From assembly GCA_964574395.1 (NCBI GenBank), contig CAZNNL010000014.1, forward strand, positions 1 through 44,723: a stretch of 44,723 nucleotides of DNA, given 5' to 3'. This document shows positions 34,340-42,804 of the stretch, piece by piece. The position numbers and the translations under genes are program-made. This DNA is from JAXGQD01 sp964574395. GTDB lineage: Bacteria > Bacillota > Clostridia > Saccharofermentanales > Fastidiosipilaceae. Position 1 is the stretch's first letter, and every line of letters begins with the position of its first letter. The notes below the pieces were generated by a model that worked only from the letters and a program-made list of their open reading frames with translations, did not search any database and had not been told where the DNA came from.

Positions 34340-34861
34340 ATCGCTAAGAAAAATGTTGGACAAGCAATCAATGCTGCAATCCCTTATTCCAAGGTTCGCT
34401 TAATTGATGAAAATGGCGAAATGCTAGGCGTGGTGCCAATCGGTCAAGCTTTGGCAAAAGCTGAAGCAGTAGGCCTCGATTTGGTACTAATAGCCAATAA
34501 CCCTGAAAATCCTGTGTGTAGGATTATGGACAATGGAAAGTTTCTTTTTGAAAAAGCTAAACGCGAAAAAGAAGCTAAGAAAAAACAAAAAATTGTGCAA
34601 GTAAAAGAAGTTGGGCTTAAACTCTCCACTGAAGAACACGATTTATCTTACAAAGTTAAGAACGCTGTTAAATTCTTGGAGGACGGTGACCGCGTTAAGG
34701 TTTCAATCCGATTTAGAGGCAGGGAAATGGCTTACACTTCACAGGGTTACGCCGTAATGGATGATTTCGTCAAAAAGTGTGGGGACATTGCGCAAGTTGA
34801 TCGCGCAGCTAGAGTAGAAGGCCGCAACATGGTGATGTATCTGTCGCCCAAAAAACAATAA
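34340..34861 (+). CDS. infC: Translation initiation factor IF-3 with AUC start codon
   Basis: IF-3 (173 aa) keeps ribosomal subunits apart and checks the initiator tRNA. The N-domain (VRLIDENGEMLGVVP, PVCRIMDNGKF), the Lys-rich linker (KAKREKEAKKKQK) and the C-domain (DGDRVKVSIRFRGREMA) are intact. No ATG, GTG or TTG fits. The in-frame ATGs at 34196 and 34199 lie inside the -10 hexamer of the operon promoter, so they are not in the transcript. An in-frame TTG at 34298 lies in the terminator loop. ATC at 34340 is 9 nt after GGAGGT (34325-34330) and gives a family-length N-terminus (AKKNVGQAINAAIPYSKVRL). Rare start codons are a hallmark of infC autoregulation in E. coli and others. Confidence 0.93.
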   Translation: MAKKNVGQAINAAIPYSKVRLIDENGEMLGVVPIGQALAKAEAVGLDLVLIANNPENPVCRIMDNGKFLFEKAKREKEAKKKQKIVQVKEVGLKLSTEEHDLSYKVKNAVKFLEDGDRVKVSIRFRGREMAYTSQGYAVMDDFVKKCGDIAQVDRAARVEGRNMVMYLSPKKQ

Positions 34862-34923
34862 AAACTTTCTGCTGCAGGAGAGGACTTTGCTCTTAATCTG
34901 TATGCAAGAACAAGGAGGATAAG

Positions 34924-35121
34924 ATGCCTAAACAGAAAACACATAGCTCTTCAAAGAAACGCTTTAAAGTTTCCGGTACCGGTAAGGTGCTTCGCTTTCA
35001 AGCTTACAAGAAGCATAAACTGACACGTAAGAGCGCCAAACAAAAGCGTAATTTGCGTGGTAATGTAGTTGCTTCCGCAGCTGACCAAGCAAATATCAGA
35101 CAAATGATACCTTACAAATAA
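34924..35121 (+). CDS. rpmI: 50S ribosomal protein L35
   Basis: L35 (65 aa) is a small, very basic protein of the large subunit. It starts with PKQKTHSSSKKRFKVSGTGK and continues with the KKHKLTRKSAKQKRNLRG block; length is standard. ATG 34924 follows AAGGAGGATAAG. It lies 62 nt after infC in the conserved infC-rpmI-rplT order. Confidence 0.97.
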   Translation: MPKQKTHSSSKKRFKVSGTGKVLRFQAYKKHKLTRKSAKQKRNLRGNVVASAADQANIRQMIPYK

Positions 35122-35165
35122 ATTCGGGTGAATCAATAATTCGTATGGTCTAGGAGGCTATAAAG

Positions 35166-35519
35166 ATGGCAAGAGTTAAAAGAGGTGTGACTGGTAGAGC
35201 ACGCCACAAGAAAGTATTAAAATTAGCTAAAGGTTATTTTGGACGTAAGAGCAAGCTTTTCAAGGTTGCTAACCAACAAGTTATGAAATCACTAAGTTAT
35301 GCTTATCGCGATCGTCGATTAAAAAAGCGTGATTTCAGACGTCTATGGATTGCACGTATTAATGCTGCAGCGCGCATGAATGGCATCAGCTACAGTCGTT
35401 TCATGAATGGTTTGAAAAAGACTGGAATCGGCTTGGATAGAAAAATCCTAGCAGATATCGCAGTAACTGATCCAGCAGCCTTCACACAGATTTGTGACCA
35501 GGTCAAGGAAGCCATTTAA
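35166..35519 (+). CDS. rplT: 50S ribosomal protein L20
   Basis: L20 (117 aa) is an early 23S rRNA-binding assembly protein and the usual autorepressor of its operon. The N-terminal basic extension (ARVKRGVTGRARHKKVLKLAKGYFGRKSKLFK) and the globular domain (RDRRLKKRDFRRLWIARINAAAR, NGISYSRFMNGLKK) match the family throughout. ATG 35166 follows TAGGAGGCTATAAAG. A strong terminator follows 18 bp after the stop. Confidence 0.98.
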   Translation: MARVKRGVTGRARHKKVLKLAKGYFGRKSKLFKVANQQVMKSLSYAYRDRRLKKRDFRRLWIARINAAARMNGISYSRFMNGLKKTGIGLDRKILADIAVTDPAAFTQICDQVKEAI

Positions 35520-35537
35520 TCTAAACTGAGTTACAGT

Positions 35538-35564
35538 AAGGCGGGTAAGCAACCCGCCTTTTTT
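35538..35564 (+). terminator. Intrinsic terminator of the infC-rpmI-rplT operon
   Basis: A perfect 9-bp stem AAGGCGGGT/ACCCGCCTT with a 5-nt loop is followed by six T residues. It is one of the strongest terminators in the window. Confidence 0.96.
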
Positions 35565-35629
35565 AGAATCAAAAATCCCCCCTGGTACGTAAGTAAACAC
35601 ATCGTATCGCTCTCAGAAAGTGCTTATCT

Positions 35630-36427
35630 ATGGATAGAATTCAAGATATAAAACATCAAGCCCTAGCTCCCTTTGAAGCATTATGGAGAAAAGGGAAAAC
35701 AGATAATTATGTATTGGCTGAAGGTTATCGCTTGGTGGACTTAGCTTTGCAAAGTGCATATGAACCGCTAATTTGTCTGGTGAGTGACGATTTTGCCAAA
35801 AAACATACAGAACGATTGGAAAATATTAAAACATCCATTAACGCTAGGTGCGACATTTACCTAGCCTCAGATCGTATCATGAATCGTTTGACGGAAACAA
35901 AAAGCCCGCAAGGGATCGTTTTGATTTTGAAGAATCGCTCTTTAAGTGATGAAGAGACGATTAAAGAATCTATGGCTGATGGGAATTTTCGTTGCCTTGT
36001 TCTTGAGAAAGTTCAAGATCCGGGAAATGTCGGCAGTATTGTAAGGACAGCGGAAGCGTTCGCTTATGATGCCGTTTTTTACACAGAAGGGTGTGCTAAT
36101 CCACTTGCTTCCAAGGCTTTGCGTGCATCCATGGGTTCAGCATTTTTTATCCCTTTAATACCAAGCACAAATATTGAAGAATTGTTAAGGACATTCAAAT
36201 CCTGCAAAATCACTACGATAGCTGCGAGTCTTGAGGCGGAAAGCATCGAAAATCTGCCCGCTTTTTCTAGCTGTGCAATCATGATTGGTAACGAGGCAGA
36301 AGGCCTGAGTAAAGAGGTACTTGCCACGGTTGATAAAAGTGCTAGAATTCCCATGAGTGGGCATGCAGATTCATTAAATGCCGCCGCCGCCGCCGCCATT
36401 ATGGCATATTATTTCAGGGGGTCTTAG
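35630..36427 (+). CDS. TrmH/SpoU-family RNA 2'-O-ribose methyltransferase
   Basis: The protein (265 aa) has the two-part layout of this family: an N-terminal substrate-binding domain (residues 1-105) and a SPOUT trefoil-knot domain with LVLEKVQDPGNVGSIVRTAEAF, MGSAFFIPL, IMIGNEAEGLS and the terminal IPMSGHADSLN motif. Members methylate 23S rRNA (such as G2251) or tRNA, and the target here cannot be told. In Firmicutes this gene often follows rplT. Within the knot, the segment after SLN is six Ala encoded by six consecutive GCC codons (36382-36399). Most relatives have mixed small residues there. The Shine-Dalgarno is poor. It ends 1 nt before trkA-1. Confidence 0.93.
   Translation: MDRIQDIKHQALAPFEALWRKGKTDNYVLAEGYRLVDLALQSAYEPLICLVSDDFAKKHTERLENIKTSINARCDIYLASDRIMNRLTETKSPQGIVLILKNRSLSDEETIKESMADGNFRCLVLEKVQDPGNVGSIVRTAEAFAYDAVFYTEGCANPLASKALRASMGSAFFIPLIPSTNIEELLRTFKSCKITTIAASLEAESIENLPAFSSCAIMIGNEAEGLSKEVLATVDKSARIPMSGHADSLNAAAAAAIMAYYFRGS
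36382..36399 (+). repeat. (GCC)6 trinucleotide repeat inside the methyltransferase gene
   Basis: Six perfect tandem GCC triplets encode six consecutive Ala in the SPOUT knot motif. Slippage would change the Ala count without a frameshift. Confidence 0.9.
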
Positions 36428-36428
36428 C

Positions 36429-37046
36429 ATGCAAATTATTATTGCAGGCTGTGAACGCGTAGGTGCTTATTTAGCACACAAACTTTATGATATGGGGCAC
36501 GACCTTATCATCATTGAAGAAAAAACAGAGAGTCTTGAAGCAGTTGAAGATTTAGACTGCGTGAAGATTCAAGCCAAAGCGATTGATGTTGAAGCACAAA
36601 GACTTGCTGGTTCTGAAACGGCCGATGTTTTCATAGCTGTCTCGAGTAACGAAAATATCAACGTTATGGCTGCTGAAGTAGCTCAAATGATTTTCAACGT
36701 CCCACGTGTTTTGGTGCGCACATTAAATCAGGAAAACAACCAAGTTTTTATCGATATGGGGCTAGAAACCATTTGTTCTACAAGTGTTCAGGCCGACAAT
36801 ATTATTGAGCAACTTTTTGAAAGTGAAAACCGTAGGTCTGTTGATTTATTTGGCACAAAGGTTTTGTTGAAGAAAGAACGCTTGGTTCATGATTTTTTTG
36901 GCAAAACCATCACCGACATCGAAGCCATACTTGATAGAAAAATTATGGCTGTGATGCGTGAGGGAGGCTATGTTTTTGCCAATCCTAATCTTGAACTCCA
37001 AGAAAATGACGAAATCATCCTCTGGGAAGGGGAGGCTGAAGTATGA
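36429..37046 (+). CDS. trkA: TrkA-type potassium uptake regulator, first half-size subunit
   Basis: This protein (205 aa) has one RCK_N (Rossmann) domain and one RCK_C domain (about residues 130-205), where full-length E. coli TrkA has two of each. The nucleotide site IIIAGCERVGAYLAHKL keeps the outer glycines of GxGxxG, and an acidic EE follows strand 2 (LIIIEEK). It should bind NAD(H) or adenine nucleotides and gate TrkH from the cytosolic side. ATG 36429 follows CAGGGGG. It overlaps the next trkA-like gene by ATGA. Confidence 0.93.
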   Translation: MQIIIAGCERVGAYLAHKLYDMGHDLIIIEEKTESLEAVEDLDCVKIQAKAIDVEAQRLAGSETADVFIAVSSNENINVMAAEVAQMIFNVPRVLVRTLNQENNQVFIDMGLETICSTSVQADNIIEQLFESENRRSVDLFGTKVLLKKERLVHDFFGKTITDIEAILDRKIMAVMREGGYVFANPNLELQENDEIILWEGEAEV

Positions 37047-37711
37047 AACTCATAATTGTCGGTGGGGATAAGGTTGCCTACTATTTATGTCAATTATTGT
37101 TAGCCGAGCAGCGACATGAGATTACGGTTATCGAAAACCGTGATGCACCCAGTCAGCGTTTGGCAGATGAACTAGAAGTACAAGTATATTTGGGTGATGG
37201 TACCAAGATTGCTGTTCTAGAAGCAGCGGGCTGTGCTGAAGCAGACATGCTTATTGCACTAACGGGGCTAGACGAGGTCAATTTAATCACATGTCAATTG
37301 GCCAAGCACCATTTTAAAGTGAAGACTACGGTAGCTAAAATTAACAACCCCAAAAATGATCAAGTATTTCATCTCTTTGGCGTTGATAAGTCTTTTTCAA
37401 GCGTCGGTTTATTAGCAGACATCATAGACCAAGAAATTGAATATACGGGGATGCGTCTCGCCTTTAATGTGCCTGGTAACACCAAAGCAATTGTCGAATT
37501 CAATTTGCATGAACATGCTAATGCGGTCGGCAAAACCCTACTTGAATACGAATTTCCTGGCGACGCTAAAGTTGTTCTTATAACAAGGCCCGACGGCACG
37601 GTACTTACACCAACTGGTGAAGTAGTGATGGAGGCCGGCGACAACATGTTACTTGTTGTTGATGAAAAGTACTTTGAGCAGGTTTGGAAGGTTTTGGTAA
37701 AAGGCGAATGA
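37043..37711 (+). CDS. trkA: TrkA-type potassium uptake regulator, second half-size subunit
   Basis: This is a second RCK_N-RCK_C protein (222 aa), a paralogue of the one before. Its N-terminal motif LIIVGGDKVAYYLCQLL has lost the last Gly of GxGxxG (Ala instead), although YLGDGTKIAVLEAAGCAEADML is well kept. The C-terminal RCK_C domain (about 140-222) looks complete. It probably pairs with the first TrkA to rebuild the four-domain ring element on TrkH, with nucleotide binding perhaps unequal between the two. It overlaps both neighbours by 4 nt (ATGA), so the three proteins are translated in a coupled way. Confidence 0.92.
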   Translation: MKLIIVGGDKVAYYLCQLLLAEQRHEITVIENRDAPSQRLADELEVQVYLGDGTKIAVLEAAGCAEADMLIALTGLDEVNLITCQLAKHHFKVKTTVAKINNPKNDQVFHLFGVDKSFSSVGLLADIIDQEIEYTGMRLAFNVPGNTKAIVEFNLHEHANAVGKTLLEYEFPGDAKVVLITRPDGTVLTPTGEVVMEAGDNMLLVVDEKYFEQVWKVLVKGE

Positions 37712-39288
37712 ATAAAGATCCCAACTCTATTAAACAAAACCACATGAAACCTGATGAAGCTAATCAAGAATCGACCAAACCATTAGCGCATAAGGCCATG
37801 CCAAAGCTTGCACAGGAAGCTGAAGACCAATCAATTCAAGAACAAGCACTCGAGAGCAAACGAAAAACTATGCTTGATGAGACTAGCGTCGTAAATAGGA
37901 CTCCGTATCAGAGGCTTAAAAATTGGGTGTTTTCAAGTCCTACACGCACAATAACAATTGGCTTTGCGCTTACCATTCTTATTGGTGGTTTTCTCCTTTG
38001 TCTACCACTTGCGGCTCAAAGTGGAGAGTGGACGCATCCAGTTAAAGCCTATTTTACCGCCACATCAGCTACTTGTGTGACGGGCTTGGTCGTTGTTGAT
38101 ACGGCGACTTATTGGTCGCACTTTGGTCAATTTGTAATTGTTAGCCTTATCCAAATAGGTGGCCTGGGTATAGTTACTATTATGTCTTTTTTTATGATTG
38201 CCGCTCGCAGAAAAGTTAAGTTTAAAACGATGTTGGCTATGCAAGAATCAACCGGTAGTGATACTTTTGTCGATGTTAAATCGTTAGTAAAAAAGATTCT
38301 GAAGATAACGTTCACTTGTGAATTTATTGGTGGTGCCATCTTAACGTGGCGATTTTCCCAGTATGTTCCTTTCTTATCAGCCCTCAGAAGAGGCTTTTTT
38401 CAGTCAGTTTCTGCTTTCTGCAATGCTGGTTTCGACTTATGGGGAGACGTGCGCGGCACATTTACGAACTTAAATACGTGGAACAATGAACCGATTGTTT
38501 TAATCACGACTGCCTTTCTCATCATCACTGGTGGACTCGGTTTTGTTGTTTGGACAGATGTGATTAATCTAAGAAAAACTAGAAAATTGCATTTCCATAG
38601 CAAGCTTGTTCTCGGTGCTACTGCAAGTTTGTTGCTTTTGGGTACCATAGCTTTTGGATTGATAGAGTGGAATAATACTAAGACTATGTCCATGGGCACA
38701 TTACCAACTTGGCAAAAACCCATCGCAGCCTTTTTTCAATCAACCACTTTGCGCACTGCGGGATTTAATTCCATAGACCAAGTCACTCTTTTTCAACCCT
38801 CTAAGGTAATCTCAATTCTACTAATGTTTATTGGTGCCGGACCTGCATCTACTGGTGGAGGAATTAAGAACACGACTTTTGCGGTAATTTTGTTCGGCGC
38901 TTTCTCTTTTCTGCGTGGCAAAAAATCACCACTTATCGGAAGACACAAACTAAGTAATGACATTTTCATCAAGTCATTTGTCATCATGTTCCTTGGTGTA
39001 AGCATAATAGGCGTTGCAAGCTTCTTGTTGCTCATATTCGAACGCAACCACATTCTTGCCAATCGCTTTGACTTTATTGACCTGGTATTTGAAGCCTGTT
39101 CAGCCTTCGCAACAGTAGGCAACTCAACCACTCCAACGGTTAATCTCTCCATGGCATCCTGGATTACACTGATTCCGTGCATGTATTTAGGTAGAGTCGG
39201 CCCTGCATCTTTTGCCATGAGTTTTAATTTTAAGACAGCCAAAGCAGTAGAAGCGGTTTACCCTGACGGAAAAACATTCGTTGGATAA
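37708..39288 (+). CDS. trkH: TrkH-family potassium uptake channel
   Basis: TrkH/KtrB (526 aa) is the ion-conducting subunit with four pore repeats. The four filter regions are visible: SATCVTGLVVVDT, SAFCNAGFDLWG, STTLRTAGFNS and SAFATVGNSTTP, each with the conserved selectivity Gly. It has about ten hydrophobic segments. The first 75 residues are an unusual hydrophilic, charged cytosolic extension (rich in Gln, Lys, Glu) that is not part of the known fold. ATG 37708 overlaps the trkA-2 stop, with AAAGGCG upstream. No terminator is visible after the stop before the acn promoter. Confidence 0.95.
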   Translation: MNKDPNSIKQNHMKPDEANQESTKPLAHKAMPKLAQEAEDQSIQEQALESKRKTMLDETSVVNRTPYQRLKNWVFSSPTRTITIGFALTILIGGFLLCLPLAAQSGEWTHPVKAYFTATSATCVTGLVVVDTATYWSHFGQFVIVSLIQIGGLGIVTIMSFFMIAARRKVKFKTMLAMQESTGSDTFVDVKSLVKKILKITFTCEFIGGAILTWRFSQYVPFLSALRRGFFQSVSAFCNAGFDLWGDVRGTFTNLNTWNNEPIVLITTAFLIITGGLGFVVWTDVINLRKTRKLHFHSKLVLGATASLLLLGTIAFGLIEWNNTKTMSMGTLPTWQKPIAAFFQSTTLRTAGFNSIDQVTLFQPSKVISILLMFIGAGPASTGGGIKNTTFAVILFGAFSFLRGKKSPLIGRHKLSNDIFIKSFVIMFLGVSIIGVASFLLLIFERNHILANRFDFIDLVFEACSAFATVGNSTTPTVNLSMASWITLIPCMYLGRVGPASFAMSFNFKTAKAVEAVYPDGKTFVG

Positions 39289-39314
39289 TGTGAACATCTT
39301 TTAACCTCACCTGT

Positions 39315-39344
39315 TTGACAGATGTAACAGATGTAATGGATAAT
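39315..39344 (+). promoter_or_regulatory. Promoter of acn-gltA with a tandem 9-bp repeat
   Basis: TTGACA (39315-39320) and GATAAT (39339-39344) are spaced by 18 bp. Two perfect head-to-tail copies of ACAGATGTA (39318-39326 and 39327-39335) run from the -35 into the spacer. This is a likely binding site for a regulator. A 4-bp inverted repeat CTGT-TTG-ACAG covers the -35. Confidence 0.65.
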
Positions 39345-39379
39345 TACAGGATAGTTTGCATAAAAAGGGGAGGAACAAA

Positions 39380-41317
39380 ATGGGCTTAGGTGTAGCACAA
39401 AAAATATTGAAAAATCATATGCTCGATGGCAGTTTAACAAAAGGCCAAGAGCTTGCTCTAAAAATAGATCAGACCTTAACACAAGATTCTACAGGTACAA
39501 TGGCTTATTTACAATTTGAAGCCTTAGGCATTGACCGTGTAAAGACCAAAAAATCGGTAGCGTATATCGATCACAATATGCTACAGGCAGGCTTTGAGAA
39601 TGCGGATGACCATAAATACATCCAAACTGTAGCTAATAAATATGGGATAGCTTTCTCAAGACCCGGCAATGGTGTTTGCCATCAAGTACACATAGAAAGA
39701 TACGCAGTACCAGGCCAGACTTTGCTTGGATCAGACAGCCACACGCCAACCTGTGGGGGTTTGGGTATGATTGCTATTGGTGCTGGTGGCTTAGATGTCG
39801 CCTGTGCCATGGGTGGCGGAGCTTATTACATCACTGCACCTGCAATCTGCAATGTACAACTGAGTGGAAGGCTCCCTGAGTGGGTTAGTGCGAAAGATAT
39901 CATTTTGGAAGTCTTACGCGTCTTGACTGTAAAAGGTGGAGTAGGAAAAATCATCGAATATAGCGGTGATGCCTTAGAATACCTCACGATTCCCGAGCGC
40001 GCGACCATTACTAATATGGGTGCCGAATTAGGCGCGACCACTTCAATTTTCCCAAGTGATGAAGTCACAAGGGCATTCCTGAAGGCACAAGGCAGAGAAG
40101 AAGTATATACCGAAATACTGCCAGATGCAGATGCTGAGTATGACGAAGTTATCAAGATTGACTTAAACACTTTGGTACCGCTGATTGCCAAACCACATAG
40201 CCCAGACAATGTTGTGCCGGTTAGCGAAGTGAGTGACATTAAAGTGGACCAAGTGACCATAGGTAGCTGTACTAATTCTTCCTATGTAGACATGATGAAA
40301 GTCGCTGAAATCCTCAAAGGTAAGACGGTCCATCCAGACGTTTCCTTGGTCATCGGCCCAGGTTCCAAACAAGTACTTAACATGATTGCCGCGAACGGTG
40401 CATTATCAGACATGATTGCTGCCGGAGCGCGTATTTTGGAATCGGGTTGCGGGCCCTGCATTGGCATGGGGCAAGCCCCGCGTACAGATGCTGTGTCACT
40501 GAGAACGATAAACCGAAACTTTATTGGTCGTTCTGGCACAAAATCCGCACAAGTTTATTTAGTGAGTCCCGAAGTTGCTGCGGTGTCAGCCTTAACTGGT
40601 GTCATAACAGACCCGCGTACTTACAGCGAGGCACCAGTCATTGAAATGCCAACAGAATTTATGGCTAACGACAATATGGTCATTGATGCTGCGGAAGACG
40701 GCTCAGAAATTGAAGTAGTCCGAGGCCCAAACATCAAACCATTTCCTATCAACACCAGTATTGGCCGAACTTTAAGCGGAAAAGCGTTGATTAAGGTAGA
40801 AGACAACATTACTACCGACCACATTATGCCGTCGAATGCGCAGCTTTTGCCATATCGTTCAAATATTCCATATTTGGCTAATTATTGTTTAACACCTTGC
40901 GATCCTGAATTCCCCGCACGTGCTAAAGCAGAAGGCGGTGGCTTTATCATCGCAGGTTCCAACTATGGACAAGGTTCTTCACGTGAGCATGCAGCTTTAG
41001 CTCCTTTACAGTTAGGCATTAAGGCGGTCATGGCGGTCAGTTTTGCCAGAATACATGAAGCTAATTTGATTAATAACGGTATTTGGCCCTTAACATTCAA
41101 GGATGCCAGCACATACGATGCACTAAACGAAGGCGATGCTTTAGTTATTAATAACGCGGATGAGCAATTGCAGAATACTGCAAGTACCTCAGAAGTAACA
41201 GTAGAAAACTTGACACAAGGCAATACCTTTACTTGTGTTTTGAAATTAACAGATAGACAAAGAGCAATATTGGCGAAAGGCGGATTACTCAATTACACCG
41301 CTGATCTAGGTGAGTAA
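39380..41317 (+). CDS. acnA: Aconitate hydratase
   Basis: Aconitase (645 aa) isomerises citrate to isocitrate with a 4Fe-4S cluster. The ligands are Cys297 (IGSCTNSS), Cys357 and Cys360 (SGCGPCIGMGQAP). The substrate motifs LLGSDSHTPTCGG and SNYGQGSSREHAAL are intact, as is the swivelling C-terminal domain (about 490-645). The length fits the short, mitochondrial-like class found in Clostridia rather than the roughly 900-aa AcnA/IRP type. ATG 39380 follows GGGGAGGAAC. The next gene, 34 nt away, is citrate synthase, so substrate maker and user are co-expressed. Isocitrate dehydrogenase is not in this window. Confidence 0.96.
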   Translation: MGLGVAQKILKNHMLDGSLTKGQELALKIDQTLTQDSTGTMAYLQFEALGIDRVKTKKSVAYIDHNMLQAGFENADDHKYIQTVANKYGIAFSRPGNGVCHQVHIERYAVPGQTLLGSDSHTPTCGGLGMIAIGAGGLDVACAMGGGAYYITAPAICNVQLSGRLPEWVSAKDIILEVLRVLTVKGGVGKIIEYSGDALEYLTIPERATITNMGAELGATTSIFPSDEVTRAFLKAQGREEVYTEILPDADAEYDEVIKIDLNTLVPLIAKPHSPDNVVPVSEVSDIKVDQVTIGSCTNSSYVDMMKVAEILKGKTVHPDVSLVIGPGSKQVLNMIAANGALSDMIAAGARILESGCGPCIGMGQAPRTDAVSLRTINRNFIGRSGTKSAQVYLVSPEVAAVSALTGVITDPRTYSEAPVIEMPTEFMANDNMVIDAAEDGSEIEVVRGPNIKPFPINTSIGRTLSGKALIKVEDNITTDHIMPSNAQLLPYRSNIPYLANYCLTPCDPEFPARAKAEGGGFIIAGSNYGQGSSREHAALAPLQLGIKAVMAVSFARIHEANLINNGIWPLTFKDASTYDALNEGDALVINNADEQLQNTASTSEVTVENLTQGNTFTCVLKLTDRQRAILAKGGLLNYTADLGE

Positions 41318-41351
41318 TCGCGACTAACAACTGTGCGGAAAGAAGGTTTAT

Positions 41352-42713
41352 ATGAGCTTAGTCACTTCTAAGAACCAGCAATTCTTATTGGAAAATTATG
41401 CCCAAGCCAAATCAAGGGCAGCTATCCCTGCTGAACTCTATCAACGCTACGACGTGAAACGCGGCTTACGTAATGACAACGGAACGGGTGTTTTGGTCGG
41501 CTTGACAGATATCGGTGAAGTGTATTCTTACATTATGGATGATGGAGAACGCTTACCTGTTGAGGGTAGGCTGTTCTATCACGGCTACAGTGTTACGGAT
41601 TTAGTTAACGGTTTCTACGCGAAGAAGTCTTTTGGCTTCGAAGAAACGGCATATCTCTTACTTTATGGAGACTTGCCAACAGCTAAAAACTTGGAGGTTT
41701 TCACACAAGCCTTATCAGAGGCTAGGGTTTTGCCTCACAACTTTATCGAAGACCATATTTTCCGTTCGCCGAGTAAAGACATTATGAATAAAATTGCTCG
41801 CTCGGTTTTAGGACTCTATGCCCACGATGATGATCCCGATAATATCAGTCCTGAATACGTACTTATGCAAGGCATTAGTTTGGTGGCACGTTTCCCGTCA
41901 TTAGCAGCATATGCTTATATGGCAAAAAGACACTACATCGACCACGACAGCCTATACATTCATGCACCTCTACCGGAATTTAACTCGGCACAAAACCTTC
42001 TGCACATGATTCGTCCAGATGGCACATTCACAGAACTCGAAGCACGCACGCTTGATTTGGCTTTGGTTCTTCATGCTGAGCATGGTGGTGGTAATAACTC
42101 GACCTTTACTTGCCGCGCTGTTAGTTCAACCGGAACGGATACCTATTCAGCTATCGCTGCGGCTATGGGCTCATTGAAGGGGCCACAGCATGGTGGTGCT
42201 TCGGGCAAAGCTTTTGCCATGATGCAAGACCTTAAAAAAGAAGTAAAGAACTGGCGTTCCGAAATGGAAATAGCTGACTATCTTTCAAAAGTACTTAGAA
42301 AAGAAGCATTCGACCGTTCTGGTTTAGTTTATGGTATGGGACATGCTGTTTACACCCTGTCTGATCCGCGTACTAAGTTGCTGCGTGATTATGCTAGAGC
42401 GCTAGCATATGAGTGTGGTAGAGAAGATGAATATTTGCTCTACACTACGACTGAGCGCATGGGACCTGAAACGTTTAGAGCTGTTAAGAAAAGCGATAAA
42501 GTTGTGTGTGCCAATGTGGACTTCTTCTCAGGCTTTGTCTATGACATGTTAGGCATTCCTGAAGAACTCTTTACGCCAATATTTGCTGTTGCTCGTATAA
42601 CAGGCTGGATGGCACATCGCCTTGAAGAACTCATTTCAGGTGGCAGAATTATTCGTCCTGCTTATAAAACTGTTCAGAAGAGAAGACCTTATATTGAGTT
42701 GGAAAACCGCTAA
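41352..42713 (+). CDS. gltA: Citrate synthase
   Basis: Citrate synthase (453 aa) condenses acetyl-CoA and oxaloacetate. The catalytic residues are His280 (GPQHGGA), His331 (YGMGHAVY) and Asp390 (NVDFFSG). The LHAEHGGGNNSTFTCR segment is also clear. The N-terminal 60 residues form a longer arm than in the 370-aa Bacillus CitZ type and resemble clostridial enzymes of about 450 aa. With aconitase it would make isocitrate, probably for 2-oxoglutarate and glutamate. Oxaloacetate links it to the PEP carboxykinase at 914-2674. The gene has a GGAAAGAAGG ribosome binding site. Confidence 0.96.
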   Translation: MSLVTSKNQQFLLENYAQAKSRAAIPAELYQRYDVKRGLRNDNGTGVLVGLTDIGEVYSYIMDDGERLPVEGRLFYHGYSVTDLVNGFYAKKSFGFEETAYLLLYGDLPTAKNLEVFTQALSEARVLPHNFIEDHIFRSPSKDIMNKIARSVLGLYAHDDDPDNISPEYVLMQGISLVARFPSLAAYAYMAKRHYIDHDSLYIHAPLPEFNSAQNLLHMIRPDGTFTELEARTLDLALVLHAEHGGGNNSTFTCRAVSSTGTDTYSAIAAAMGSLKGPQHGGASGKAFAMMQDLKKEVKNWRSEMEIADYLSKVLRKEAFDRSGLVYGMGHAVYTLSDPRTKLLRDYARALAYECGREDEYLLYTTTERMGPETFRAVKKSDKVVCANVDFFSGFVYDMLGIPEELFTPIFAVARITGWMAHRLEELISGGRIIRPAYKTVQKRRPYIELENR

Positions 42714-42754
42714 GCATAAGAGCAAATCTATTTTAACTAAGTAAGAATGAATAT

Positions 42755-42790
42755 ATGGGCTAGTGATTAACAATCATTAGCCTATGTTTA
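42755..42790 (+). terminator. Long hairpin after gltA, terminator-like
   Basis: The arms ATGGGCTAGTGATT (42755-42768) and AATCATTAGCCTAT (42772-42785) form a 14-bp stem (two G-T pairs) with an AAC loop. Only TGTTTAT follows, so it is a weak Rho-independent terminator or a processing/stability hairpin. It ends 19 bp before the next gene start. Confidence 0.6.
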
Positions 42791-42804
42791 TCCCAAGGTA
42801 CACT

